A DNA stretch of 64,000 bases, taken from the NCBI RefSeq assembly GCF_036174265.1, contig NZ_CP108055.1, positions 3,100,001 through 3,164,000 on the forward strand. The letters are read 5' to 3'. A model generated the notes under the pieces. That model saw only the letters and a list, made by a program, of their open reading frames with translations. It ran no database searches and had not been told where the DNA came from. The translations under genes and the position numbers were made by a program. Origin of the DNA: Streptomyces sp. NBC_00285. Its GTDB lineage: Bacteria > Actinomycetota > Actinomycetes > Streptomycetales > Streptomycetaceae. Position 1 is the first letter of the stretch. Every line of letters starts with the position of its first letter. Below, in pieces: positions 43,315-51,527 of the stretch.

Positions 43315-43917
43315 ATGGACGCCGTACGGGTCGCGCTGCTGCGTGAAGTGCTCGCCGGGACCGAGTGGCTGGAAGCCACCCGCCGCTTCGGGGGCGTGCT
43401 GCGCGGGTCGGTGGTGTCGCACGGCGGCGGCCTGCTGCTGGTCGGGACACCGGAGTACGAACCGTGGCACCTGGCGGCCCATCTGGTCGACGAGGCGGCC
43501 TGGTCGGGCACTCCGGAGCTGGCGCCGACGCTCGTACGGCACGACGCGCGGGCCTCCGACCCGGCGCATCTGTCGGTCGGCCCGGGCCGGCTCGCGGCGG
43601 CCCGGCGCGGGGAGACCCTGCTGGTGGTGTCCCCGGCGGGGCCGGGCGCCCCGCTGCTGGAACACGTCCACGACGCCCGGCGGGCCGGGGCGACGATCCT
43701 GTCCCTCGGGCCGGGCGAGGGCGAGCTCGCCGCGATGGCCCACGAGTCGCTCGCCGTGCCGGAGGCCACGGATCTCGATCTGGACACCGTGCAGCATCTG
43801 GTGAGCGCGGCGGCCGGGGACAACGCCGTGCCCGCACCCCGGGGCCAACGACGGTTCCGGGACCGTCTGTCGAGCCTGGCCGACCACCTGACGGCACCCC
43901 CGCCGGCCGGCTGGTGA
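43315..43917 (+). CDS. SIS-fold-like protein of unknown function
   Basis: 200-residue cytoplasmic protein with a sugar-isomerase-like core: ETLLVVSPAGPGAPLLEHV followed by ARRAGATILSLGPGEGELA and HESLAVPE, the strand-loop order of SIS domains that bind phosphosugars. The N-terminal half (MDAVRVALLREVLAGTEWLE, EPWHLAAHLVDEA) is not recognised. ATG 43315; the ribosome site is unclear. Divergent from npdG. Upstream lies a small inverted repeat, CCGGGGTgaACCCCGG near 43265. Widely conserved in Streptomyces in my recollection, without a known role. Confidence 0.7.
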   Translation: MDAVRVALLREVLAGTEWLEATRRFGGVLRGSVVSHGGGLLLVGTPEYEPWHLAAHLVDEAAWSGTPELAPTLVRHDARASDPAHLSVGPGRLAAARRGETLLVVSPAGPGAPLLEHVHDARRAGATILSLGPGEGELAAMAHESLAVPEATDLDLDTVQHLVSAAAGDNAVPAPRGQRRFRDRLSSLADHLTAPPPAGW

Positions 43918-44038
43918 CACGAAGCCGGCGGTCGCCCCTGAGCCAGTGAGCCGACCCGCCGACCCGCCGCGAGGTGGACGGCGTACCCGCCGAAAAGCGT
44001 TTGCCCGCCCCCCGCTCCTCCCCCGACCATGGCCCTTC

Positions 44039-45370
44039 GTGACCGACGACACCCACGACGCCCCAGAACCCCCCGACGCCCCTTCCGGCCTTCGCGCGAT
44101 GCTGCCCGACCTCGCCCCGTGGCGGGCCTCCCGGGACTTCCGGCGGCTGTGGTACGCGGGGCTGGTCTCGAACTTCGGGAGCTTCCTCACGTTCGTCGCG
44201 CTGCCGGTCCAGCTGAAGGAGCTGACCGGTTCGGCGGCGGCGGTGGGCGCGATCGGGGCCGTGGAACTCGTGCCCCTCCTCGTCTTCGGGCTGTACGGCG
44301 GCGCGCTCGCCGACGCGTGGGACAAGCGGAAGCTGATCGTGTGGACGGAGGCCGGACAGGGCCTGCTGAGCGTCGGCCTGCTGGTCAACGCCCTGCTCCC
44401 GCACCCCACCGTCTGGCCGTTGTACGTGGTCGCCGCCCTCTCCTCCGCCCTGGTCTCGGTACAGCGCCCCGCGCTCGACTCCCTGTGGCCCCGGATCGTG
44501 GCCCACGACCACCTCCCGGCGGCGGCCTCGCTGAACTCCTTCCGCTGGACGGTCGGCGGGGTCGCGGGCCCGGCGCTGGCGGGCGTGGTGGTGGCGTACG
44601 CGGGCCTCGGCTGGGCGTACGGCGCCGACCTGTTGACCTTCGTGGTCTCGGTCGTGCTCATGGTGCGCATCGCTGCCTCCCCCGCCTCCCACGAGGCCGC
44701 GAAGCCGTCGCTCAGGGCCATCGCGGAGGGGGCGCGGTATGCCTGGGGCCGCAAGGAACTCCTCGGTACCTATGCCGTCGACCTGGCCGCGATGTTCCTG
44801 GCGATGCCGCTGGCCCTGCTGCCGTTCCTGGCGGACGAGCTGAACGCCGAGTGGTCGCTGGGGCTGATGTACGCGAGCGTGCCGTTGGGGGCGCTGCTGG
44901 TGAGCCTGACCAGTGGCTGGACCTCGCGGGTCCACCACCACGGCCGGATGGTGGTGCTGTCGGCCGGGCTCTGGGGCCTGGCGATCGCGGCCGCCGGCAG
45001 TGTTGGGGACGTATGGCTGGTGCTGCTGTTCCTGACCGTGGCCGGGGGCTGCGACATGGTCAGCGGGGTCTTCCGCGGGGCCATGTGGAACCAGACGATC
45101 CCGGACGAGCTGCGCGGGCGGCTCGCCGGGATCGAGTTGTTGTCGTATTCGGTGGGGCCGACCGTCGGCCAGGTCAGGGCCGGCGGTTTCGCCTCGTGGT
45201 GGGGTGTGCGGACGTCGGTGTGGTCGGGCGGCCTGCTGTGTGCGGGAGCCGTGGGCCTGCTCGCGCTGTGTCTGCCGGGGCTGATGTCGTACGACGTGCG
45301 CACGAACGAGCATGCGACGCGGCTGCGGAAGCAACGTGAGGCAGCCGCGCCGGCTCCCATGGAGGCGTGA
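44039..45370 (+). CDS. MFS exporter (MFS_3 / EntS-like)
   Basis: 443-residue 12-helix transporter of the enterobactin-exporter/macrolide-efflux group. The core begins LAPWRASRDFRRLWYAGLVSN (from about 24), the usual entry of MFS_3 proteins. Motif A-like GGALADAWDKRKLIVWTEAG follows helix 2. PALDSLWPRIVAHDHLPAAASL and RGAMWNQTIPDELRGRLAGIE are typical of the family. The GTG at 44039 is favoured because it opens VTDDTHDAPEPPDAP without the unlikely Arg-rich extension; a GTG at 43946 is possible. Substrate unknown; siderophore or drug export is plausible given the iron genes nearby. Confidence 0.88.
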   Translation: MTDDTHDAPEPPDAPSGLRAMLPDLAPWRASRDFRRLWYAGLVSNFGSFLTFVALPVQLKELTGSAAAVGAIGAVELVPLLVFGLYGGALADAWDKRKLIVWTEAGQGLLSVGLLVNALLPHPTVWPLYVVAALSSALVSVQRPALDSLWPRIVAHDHLPAAASLNSFRWTVGGVAGPALAGVVVAYAGLGWAYGADLLTFVVSVVLMVRIAASPASHEAAKPSLRAIAEGARYAWGRKELLGTYAVDLAAMFLAMPLALLPFLADELNAEWSLGLMYASVPLGALLVSLTSGWTSRVHHHGRMVVLSAGLWGLAIAAAGSVGDVWLVLLFLTVAGGCDMVSGVFRGAMWNQTIPDELRGRLAGIELLSYSVGPTVGQVRAGGFASWWGVRTSVWSGGLLCAGAVGLLALCLPGLMSYDVRTNEHATRLRKQREAAAPAPMEA

Positions 45371-45411
45371 TCAGACGCGGGGCAGCCGCGCCGGGACCGG
45401 TCGCGGCCCGC

Positions 45412-45639
45412 TCAGTCGTCCTCGGCGGTCGCGGTGGCGTCGTGCCACTTGGGGTCGTTCTCCCACTCCAGGTTGCGCTCGCGGGCCGTCGCCATCGCCT
45501 GCTCGGCCTCCTTGCGGGTCGCGTACGGCCCGAACCGGTCCTTGGCCGGGCACTCGGGGCCCTCCTCGACCTTCTTGTGCTGCAGGCAGTAGTACCACTC
45601 GCCCGGTTTGCCGACCGTGCGCTTCTTGAACAAGGGCAT
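45412..45639 (-). CDS. Small conserved hypothetical protein (SPOR-like)
   Basis: 75 residues, [20 protein letters not shown] then [40 protein letters not shown] and an acidic tail. The [13 protein letters not shown] segment resembles the short SPOR-like motif of actinobacterial small proteins. Two cysteines (YYC, PEC) may bind metal. ATG 45639 follows AGGAG by six bases. Divergent from map, 58 bp apart. Function unknown. Confidence 0.75.
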   Translation of the reverse strand: MPLFKKRTVGKPGEWYYCLQHKKVEEGPECPAKDRFGPYATRKEAEQAMATARERNLEWENDPKWHDATATAEDD

Positions 45640-45684
45640 GACCTGCTCCTCTCGCCACCGACATGTTCCCCCATCGGCGCTGGA

Positions 45685-45697
45685 TAGACTCGTCGGC
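45685..45697 (+). promoter_or_regulatory. -10 element of map giving a leaderless mRNA
   Basis: TAGACT at 45685-45690 lies seven bases before the ATG at 45698, with no Shine-Dalgarno sequence between. Confidence 0.6.
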
Positions 45698-46555
45698 ATG
45701 TCTGGCCAGTCGTTGCTCGTGCCCGGGGAGCTGTCTCCCATCCGTTCCGTGCCCGGAAACATCCGTCGCCCCGAGTACGTCGGCAAGCCCGCGCCGACGC
45801 CGTACACCGGACCGGAGGTGCAGACCCCGGAGACCGTCGAGGCGATGCGGGTCGCCGGCCGCATCGCCGCGCGGGCGATGGCGGAGGCGGCGAAGATCAT
45901 CGCTCCCGGGGTGACCACCGACGAACTGGACAAGGTGGCGCACGAGTACATGTGCGACCACGGCGCCTACCCGTCGACGCTGGGCTACCGGGGCTATCCG
46001 AAGTCCCTGTGCACGAGCCTCAACGAGGTGATCTGCCACGGCATTCCGGACTCGACCGTGCTCCGGGACGGCGACATCGTCAACCTGGACGTGACGGCGT
46101 ACATCGGCGGGGTGCACGGCGACAACAACGCGACGTACCTGGTGGGCGAGGTCGACGAGGAGAGCCGGCTGCTGGTCGAGCGCACCCGGGAGTCCCTGAC
46201 CCGCGCGATCAACGCGGTCAGGCCGGGCCGACAGATCAACATCATCGGCCGGGTCATCGAGTCGTACGCCAAGCGCTTCGGCTACGGCGTGGTCCGTGAC
46301 TTCACCGGCCACGGCATCAACTCGTCCTTCCACTCGGGCCTGATCGTCCCGCACTACGACAGCCCGCACGCGACGACGGTCATCCAGCCGGGCATGACGT
46401 TCACGATCGAGCCGATGCTGACGCTCGGGACACACGACTACGACATGTGGGACGACGGCTGGACGGTCGTCACGAAGGACCGGAAGCGGACGGCACAGTT
46501 CGAGCACACGCTGGTGGTGACGGAGTCCGGGGCGGAGATCCTCACGCTGCCGTAG
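45698..46555 (+). CDS. map: Type I methionine aminopeptidase
   Basis: 285-residue metallopeptidase removing the initiator methionine from nascent proteins. The five metal ligands are Asp131 (VNLDVTAY), Asp142 (HGDNNATY), His205 (GHGIN), Glu238 (TIEPML) and Glu269 (QFEHT); His114 (CHGIP) is the catalytic helper. The N-terminal 40 residues ([20 protein letters not shown]) are the extension with PxxP-like motif seen in actinobacterial MetAP. The start at 45698 is supported by a -10 element just upstream (leaderless). A hairpin terminator follows. Confidence 0.96.
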   Translation: MSGQSLLVPGELSPIRSVPGNIRRPEYVGKPAPTPYTGPEVQTPETVEAMRVAGRIAARAMAEAAKIIAPGVTTDELDKVAHEYMCDHGAYPSTLGYRGYPKSLCTSLNEVICHGIPDSTVLRDGDIVNLDVTAYIGGVHGDNNATYLVGEVDEESRLLVERTRESLTRAINAVRPGRQINIIGRVIESYAKRFGYGVVRDFTGHGINSSFHSGLIVPHYDSPHATTVIQPGMTFTIEPMLTLGTHDYDMWDDGWTVVTKDRKRTAQFEHTLVVTESGAEILTLP

Positions 46556-46574
46556 CCCCCGCCCGCGACCGACG

Positions 46575-46606
46575 GCCCGCTCTCTCCCTCGGGAGGGCGG
46601 GCTTTC
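46575..46606 (+). terminator. Terminator of map
   Basis: GCCCGC (46575-46580) and GCGGGC (46597-46602) enclose an inner TCCC/GGGA stem; TTTCTG follows. 20 bp past the stop. Confidence 0.8.
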
Positions 46607-46626
46607 TGTTGCCCGGACGGGTTTTT

Positions 46627-46666
46627 GCCGACACACTGTCGGAAAAGTTACCGACAGAAGGTCGGC
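46627..46666. promoter_or_regulatory. Nested inverted repeat upstream of the heme oxygenase promoter
   Basis: GCCGAC (46627-46632) pairs with GTCGGC (46661-46666), and CTGTCGG (46636-46642) with CCGACAG (46651-46657), around AAAAGTTA. It ends seven bases before the -35 TTGACT, so it could be a second operator. Confidence 0.5.
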
Positions 46667-46672
46667 AACTCG

Positions 46673-46700
46673 TTGACTTAGGTAAGCCTAACCATAGAAA
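46673..46700 (+). promoter_or_regulatory. Promoter with iron box (DmdR/IdeR type) of the heme oxygenase gene
   Basis: TTGACT (46673-46678), 16-base spacer, TAGAAA (46695-46700), and the ATG nine bases on. The spacer is filled by TTAGGTAAGCCTAACCAT (46678-46695), a good match to the iron box TTAGGTTAGGCTaACCTAA, so iron-loaded DmdR would block the promoter. Confidence 0.8.
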
Positions 46701-46708
46701 ATCTGGCT

Positions 46709-47368
46709 ATGGATCTCCCCATGAACTCGTTCTCGTCACTCATCCGCACCGCGTCCCACGAGCAGCACGTGGAGGCGGAGACCTCGACGTTCATGAGCGA
46801 CCTCCTGGGAGGCAGGCTCGGCGTCGACGCGTACGCGCGCTACACCGAGCAACTGTGGTTCGTCTACGAGGCGTTGGAGGCCAGCGCCGAGAAGCTCGGG
46901 GCGGACCCGGTGGCGGGCGGCTTCATCCGGCCCGAGCTGTTCCGGCTGCGGGCGCTGGAGCGGGACCTGGCGCACCTGCGGGGCCCGCGGTGGCGGGCGC
47001 AGGCGTCGGCGCTGCCCGCCACCCAGGCCTACGCGGACCGGGTGCGCGAGTGCGCGCGGTCCTGGCCCGCCGGATACATCGCGCACCACTACACGCGCTA
47101 CCTCGGCGACCTCTCCGGCGGCCAGATCATCCGCGACCGGGCGGAGCGGACCTGGGGCTTCGAGAAGAAGGGCGACGGCGTCCGCTTCTACGTCTTCGAG
47201 GACATCCCCAACCCCGCCGCCTTCAAGCGGGGTTACCGCGAACTCCTGGACGCGGTGCGCGCGGACGACCTGGAGAAGCAGCGGATCGTGGCCGAGTGCA
47301 AGCGGGCGTTCGCGCTGAACACGAACGTCTTCCGGGCGCTGGGCGAGGAGTTCCCGCTGTCGGCGTGA
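46709..47368 (+). CDS. Heme oxygenase (biliverdin-producing, HmuO type)
   Basis: 219-residue cytoplasmic enzyme opening the heme ring to release iron, CO and biliverdin. ATG 46709 fits a leaderless start from the promoter above; ATG 46721 is the alternative. The proximal heme ligand is His20 in SHEQHVEAETSTFMSDLL, aligning with His20 of Corynebacterium HmuO as I recall. The distal helix is HYTRYLGDLSGGQII with the flexible Gly residues. The C-terminal IVAECKRAFALNTNVFRALG is typical. The iron box over its promoter shows it serves iron recovery. It ends three bp before the convergent PhzF-like gene. Confidence 0.95.
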   Translation: MDLPMNSFSSLIRTASHEQHVEAETSTFMSDLLGGRLGVDAYARYTEQLWFVYEALEASAEKLGADPVAGGFIRPELFRLRALERDLAHLRGPRWRAQASALPATQAYADRVRECARSWPAGYIAHHYTRYLGDLSGGQIIRDRAERTWGFEKKGDGVRFYVFEDIPNPAAFKRGYRELLDAVRADDLEKQRIVAECKRAFALNTNVFRALGEEFPLSA

Positions 47369-47371
47369 GCG

Positions 47372-48016
47372 TCAGCGCTCCAGGAAGACCCGTCCCCCCA
47401 CCTCCACCCAACCGCCCGGCTGCGGGGCCGTGAGGATCTGCGAGCCGGCGCCCTGGACGATGTTCAGGGCGCGGCCCAGTGCGTCGGTGAGCTGGAGGGC
47501 CGCGGCGCCCGTGGCCTCGTCCTCCTCGACCCCGTCGCCCCGGCCGGGAAATCCCCGGGCCCGGACCCGCCCGGCGGCCTCGTCCTCCCACGCCCAGGCG
47601 TACACCCACTCCCCTGGCGGCGGGACGGTCAGGTCGTCGACCTCGGCGGCGGTGCCGTACTGGCGGAAGGTGCGCGGCGCGGGCCACTCCGCGCGCGCCT
47701 CGATCCAGCTGAACTCGCCGTCCAGCCGGGTGCCGACGACTCCGGCGAGCGTGACGAGTTCGGGCACGTCGAGCAGCCAGGCCGCCCCGACGCACGGATA
47801 TCCGGCGAACGCCAGCCGCACGGAGGGCGTGTAGATGTCGATGACACCGCGCTCGGGGTCGTCCACGAACACGGTCTCGCTGAACCCGAGCTTCGCGGCG
47901 AACGCCTGCCGCTCGTCCCGGTCCGGCATCACGGACCCCTCCCGGACGACGCCCAGCTCATTGCCGTAGCCGCCGTTCGGTGCACAGAAGACGCGCAGCA
48001 CGTCGTAATCAGTCAC
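47372..48016 (-). CDS. PhzF-family epimerase/isomerase-like protein
   Basis: 214-residue cytoplasmic protein of the diaminopimelate-epimerase fold. TDYDVLRVFCAPNGGYGNELG holds the GGxGNxLG substrate loop, LGFSETVFVDD the SE[TA]VF motif with the usual catalytic Glu, and LAFAGYPCVGAAWLL the F-G-H-P-x-x-G motif in altered form (Tyr for His). It is shorter than typical PhzF (about 280), with a compressed second half, so activity is uncertain. GTG 48016 lacks a ribosome site; TTCAAT seven bases before it suggests a leaderless start. It shares its upstream region with efeO. Confidence 0.8.
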   Translation of the reverse strand: MTDYDVLRVFCAPNGGYGNELGVVREGSVMPDRDERQAFAAKLGFSETVFVDDPERGVIDIYTPSVRLAFAGYPCVGAAWLLDVPELVTLAGVVGTRLDGEFSWIEARAEWPAPRTFRQYGTAAEVDDLTVPPPGEWVYAWAWEDEAAGRVRARGFPGRGDGVEEDEATGAAALQLTDALGRALNIVQGAGSQILTAPQPGGWVEVGGRVFLER

Positions 48017-48173
48017 GGGGAGATTGAAGCACTGCGGCGAGGGCCTCGGATCCGCACGTCCGCGGAGTGAGGACGCTTGGTGATCTCCGTCACCGGACAC
48101 GGCTGGGAACAGAACCTTTGAATCTCCTTTGACCTTCCCTTGGTGTCTGTTTTAGGCCATCCCGCGGTATCAC

Positions 48174-48212
48174 TCAGGTAAGCCTCAGATAAGTTAGGTC
48201 AGCCTCACCGCT
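48174..48212 (+). promoter_or_regulatory. Tandem iron boxes before efeO
   Basis: TCAGGTAAGCCTCAGATAA (48174-48192) and TTAGGTCAGCCTCACCGCT (48194-48212) are two adjacent 19-base boxes, the second closest to consensus. They lie 48-86 bp before the efeO ATG and probably cover the promoter of the efeOBU operon. Confidence 0.8.
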
Positions 48213-48259
48213 ATCTGTGTGACCATCACGCCTTTGTTTCAGCCATACCAGGAGCCCGC

Positions 48260-49405
48260 ATGCGAGCCGCCAGACTGTCCGTCGTCACCGCCACCGCCGT
48301 GGCGGCCCTGACCGCCGTCACGGGGTGCACGGAGAAGGGAAGCTCCGGCGACAGCGGCCGCGTCGTCAACGTGACCGCCACCGACAGCAAGTGCGAGGTC
48401 TCCACGAAGGAGTTCCCGGCCGGTCACCTGGAACTCGCCATCGAGAACAAGGGCTCCAAGGTCACCGAGGTCTACCTCCTCTTCCCGGACGACCGGATCG
48501 TCAGCGAGCGGGAGAACATCGGGCCCGGCACCAAGCAGCGGGTCACCGCGGAGGTCAAGGCGGGCGACTACACGATCGCCTGCAAGCCCGGCATGAAGGG
48601 CGACGGCATCCGTCAGAAGGTGAAGGCCACGGGCGGCAGCGTGGCCGCGCGCGACCCGCGGCTCGACGCGGCCGTCGCCGCGTACCGCAAGTACGCGCAG
48701 GAGCAGGCCGACGCGACGATCCCGAAGGTGGAGACGTTCGCCGCCGCCATCAAGGCCGGCGACCTCGACGCGGCCAAGAAGGCCTACGCCCCCTCCCGCG
48801 TCGGCTGGGAGCGCACCGAGCCGATCGCCGAGTCCTTCGGGGACATCGACCCCGAGACGGACACCCGCGCCGACGGCCTGGAGAAGGGCCAGAAGTGGAC
48901 CGGCTGGCACGCGCTGGAGAAGGCCCTCTGGCAGGACAAGAAGATCGGCGCCGAGCAGAAGACCCTCGCGGCCCAGCTGGTCACCGACCTCAAGGACTGG
49001 CAGACGCGGGTCGGCAAGGCCGACATCACCCCGACCTCCATGGCCAACGGCGCCAAGGAACTCCTCGACGAGGTCGCCACCGGCAAGGTCACCGGTGAGG
49101 AGGACCGCTACTCGCACACCGACCTGAGCGACTTCAAGGCCAACGTGGAGGGTGCGCAGAAGGCGTACGAGCTGCTCAAGCCGGTCGCCAAGGAGAACGA
49201 CGCGGCCCTGGTCACCGAGCTCGACAAGCAGTTCGCCGCGCTGAACACGCTGCTCGACGGCTACCGGACCGACAAGACGTCCGACGGCTTCGTCTCGTAC
49301 GAAACGGTCGGCGAGAACGATCGCAAGCGGCTGTCGGACGGTGTGAACGCGCTTGCGGAGCCGCTGTCCAAGCTCGCCGCCGCCGTCGTCACCAAGTCTT
49401 CCTGA
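48260..49405 (+). CDS. efeO: Iron uptake lipoprotein EfeO (cupredoxin + M75)
   Basis: 381-residue extracytoplasmic lipoprotein that binds iron for the EfeU permease. ATG 48260 has AGGAG six bases upstream. Signal MRAARLSVVTATAVAALTAVTG with lipid Cys23. Residues about 35-125 are the cupredoxin-like domain (VVNVTATDSKCEVSTKEFPA ... YTIACKPGMKGDGI). From 130 on is the imelysin/M75 helical domain with the iron-site motif HxxE at His217-Glu220 (GWHALE). First gene of efeO-efeB-efeU under tandem iron boxes. Confidence 0.96.
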   Translation: MRAARLSVVTATAVAALTAVTGCTEKGSSGDSGRVVNVTATDSKCEVSTKEFPAGHLELAIENKGSKVTEVYLLFPDDRIVSERENIGPGTKQRVTAEVKAGDYTIACKPGMKGDGIRQKVKATGGSVAARDPRLDAAVAAYRKYAQEQADATIPKVETFAAAIKAGDLDAAKKAYAPSRVGWERTEPIAESFGDIDPETDTRADGLEKGQKWTGWHALEKALWQDKKIGAEQKTLAAQLVTDLKDWQTRVGKADITPTSMANGAKELLDEVATGKVTGEEDRYSHTDLSDFKANVEGAQKAYELLKPVAKENDAALVTELDKQFAALNTLLDGYRTDKTSDGFVSYETVGENDRKRLSDGVNALAEPLSKLAAAVVTKSS

Positions 49406-49415
49406 GGCAGGGGCC

Positions 49416-50651
49416 ATGACGGACACAACTCCCTCCCGCCGTGCGCTGATCGGCTGGGGCGGTGCCGGGCTCGCGCTCGGCGCCGCCGCGGCCGGGGGCG
49501 CGGTCGCGATGACCCGCACCGGCGACGACCTGGAGCCGACCGCCGCCGCAACCGGTGCGGCCGTCGAGTTCCACGGCACGCACCAGGCGGGCATCGCCAC
49601 GCCCGTCCAGGACCGGCTGCACTTCGCCGCGTTCGACGTCACGACCGACGACCGCGCCGCGTTCGTGCAGATGCTGAAGGACTGGACGGCGGCCGCCCGG
49701 CGGATGACCGCCGGCAAGGCGGTCGGCGAAGGGGCCTACGGCGGTCTCGCCGAGGCCCCGCCGGACGACACCGGTGAGGCGCTGGGCCTCAAGCCCTCGC
49801 GGCTGACGCTGACGATCGGCTTCGGACCGTCCCTCTTCGAGAGGTTCGACCTGGCCGGGCAGAAACCGGAAGCCCTCGTCGATCTCCCCCAGTTCGCCGG
49901 CGACAACCTCGACAGGAACCGCAGCGGCGGCGACCTGTGCGTCCAGGCCTGCGCGGACGACCCGCAGGTCGCCGTGCACGCGATCCGCAATCTCGCCCGG
50001 ATCGGCTTCGGCAAGGTCGTCATCCGCTGGTCGCAGCTCGGCTTCGGCAAGACGTCGTCGACGACACCCGACGCGCAAACCCCGCGCAACCTGCTGGGCT
50101 TCAAGGACGGCACCCGCAACATCGCGGGGACGGAGACGGACCGGCTGAAGAAGTTCGTGTGGACGGACGGCAAGGACTCCGACTGGATGGCGGGGGGCTC
50201 GTATCTCGTCGCCCGCCGGATCCGTATGCACATCGAGACCTGGGACCGCACCCCCCTGCAGGAGCAGGAGGACATCATCGGCCGGGACAAGGGCGAGGGT
50301 GCTCCGGTCGGCCGGGCCAAGGAGCGCGACAAGCCGTTCCTGCCCGCGATGAAGCCCGACGCGCACGTCCGGCTCGCGCACCCCGACTCCAACCACGGGG
50401 CGACGATCCTGCGCCGCGGCTACTCCTTCACCGACGGCACGGACGGCCTCGGCCGGCTGGAGGCGGGGCTGTTCTTCCTGGCGTACATGAAGGACGTGCG
50501 GGAGGGCTTCATCCGTATCCAGCGTCATCTGGCCACCGACGCGCTCAACGAGTACATCCAGCACGTGGGTTCGGCGGTCTTCGCCGTCCCGCCCGGCGTC
50601 CGCGACAAGGACGACTGGTGGGGCAGCACCCTGTTCTCCAAGGAGGCCTAG
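49416..50651 (+). CDS. efeB: Dye-decolorizing peroxidase EfeB (Tat-exported)
   Basis: 411-residue heme peroxidase acting outside the membrane, thought to oxidise ferrous iron or draw iron from heme for EfeU/EfeO. ATG 49416, 10 bp after efeO. Twin-arginine signal: PSRRALIG then a hydrophobic GGAGLALGAAAAGGAVA. Dyp motifs are GFKDGTRN with distal Asp231, and HPDSNHGATILRRGYSF (322 onward) with the heme-ligand region. Length and order fit EfeB. The efeU ribosome site lies inside its last codons. Confidence 0.96.
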   Translation: MTDTTPSRRALIGWGGAGLALGAAAAGGAVAMTRTGDDLEPTAAATGAAVEFHGTHQAGIATPVQDRLHFAAFDVTTDDRAAFVQMLKDWTAAARRMTAGKAVGEGAYGGLAEAPPDDTGEALGLKPSRLTLTIGFGPSLFERFDLAGQKPEALVDLPQFAGDNLDRNRSGGDLCVQACADDPQVAVHAIRNLARIGFGKVVIRWSQLGFGKTSSTTPDAQTPRNLLGFKDGTRNIAGTETDRLKKFVWTDGKDSDWMAGGSYLVARRIRMHIETWDRTPLQEQEDIIGRDKGEGAPVGRAKERDKPFLPAMKPDAHVRLAHPDSNHGATILRRGYSFTDGTDGLGRLEAGLFFLAYMKDVREGFIRIQRHLATDALNEYIQHVGSAVFAVPPGVRDKDDWWGSTLFSKEA

Positions 50652-50654
50652 CCC

Positions 50655-51527
50655 GTGTTCTCCAACTACCTGATCGGCCTGCGCGAGGGTCTCGAGGCCA
50701 GCCTCGTCGTCTGCATCCTCATCGCCTACCTGGTCAAGACGGACCGCAGGGACGCGCTGAAGCCCATCTGGATCGGCATCGGCGTCGCGGTCGCGCTCGC
50801 CCTCGGCTTCGGGTGCGCGCTCGAATTCGGCTCCCAGGAGCTGACGTTCGAGGCGCAGGAGGCCCTCGGCGGCTCCCTGTCGCTCCTCGCGGTCGGCCTG
50901 GTGACGTGGATGGTGTTCTGGATGCGGCGCACCGCCCGGCACCTGAAGTCCGAGCTGCACGGCAAGCTCGACGCGGCCCTCGCGATGGGCACGGGGGCCC
51001 TGGTCGCCACCGCGTTCCTCGCGGTCGGCCGGGAGGGCCTGGAGACCGCCCTGTTCGTGTGGGCGTCGGTCCGCGCGGCCGGTGACGGCACCCCGCGCCC
51101 GCTGATCGGGGTGGCCCTGGGCATCCTGACGGCGGTCGTCCTGGGCTGGCTGTTCTACCGCGGCGCCCTGCGCATCAACCTGGCCAAATTCTTCACGTGG
51201 ACCGGCGGCATGCTGGTCGTCGTGGCGGCGGGCGTGCTGGCGTACGGCTTCCATGATCTCCAGGAGGCCGACTGGCTGCCGGGCCTGAACAACAAGGCCT
51301 TCGACATCAGCGACACCATCGCCCCTGACAGCTGGTACGGCACCCTCCTCAAGGGCGTGTTCAACTTCCAGCCGGACCCGACTGTCCTTCAGGTCACGGT
51401 GTGGCTGCTGTACTTGATCCCGACGCTCGCGCTGTTCCTCGCCCCGGTAGGGTTCGCCTCCGGGAAGGGGAAGGTGAAGGCACCTGATGAGCAGGGATCG
51501 CGGCCCTCGAAGGCTCCGCAGGCTTGA
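50655..51527 (+). CDS. efeU: High-affinity iron permease EfeU (FTR1 family)
   Basis: 290-residue seven-helix permease. GTG 50655 has a full AAGGAGG seven bases upstream, within the end of efeB. The two REGLE iron motifs are at 10-14 and 126-130, in helices 1 and 4 as in yeast Ftr1. The C-terminal tail is Lys/Pro-rich. Its last 41 bp overlap the start of the next gene. With EfeO and EfeB it forms the ferrous/ferric uptake system; expression should rise under iron limitation. Confidence 0.96.
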   Translation: MFSNYLIGLREGLEASLVVCILIAYLVKTDRRDALKPIWIGIGVAVALALGFGCALEFGSQELTFEAQEALGGSLSLLAVGLVTWMVFWMRRTARHLKSELHGKLDAALAMGTGALVATAFLAVGREGLETALFVWASVRAAGDGTPRPLIGVALGILTAVVLGWLFYRGALRINLAKFFTWTGGMLVVVAAGVLAYGFHDLQEADWLPGLNNKAFDISDTIAPDSWYGTLLKGVFNFQPDPTVLQVTVWLLYLIPTLALFLAPVGFASGKGKVKAPDEQGSRPSKAPQA

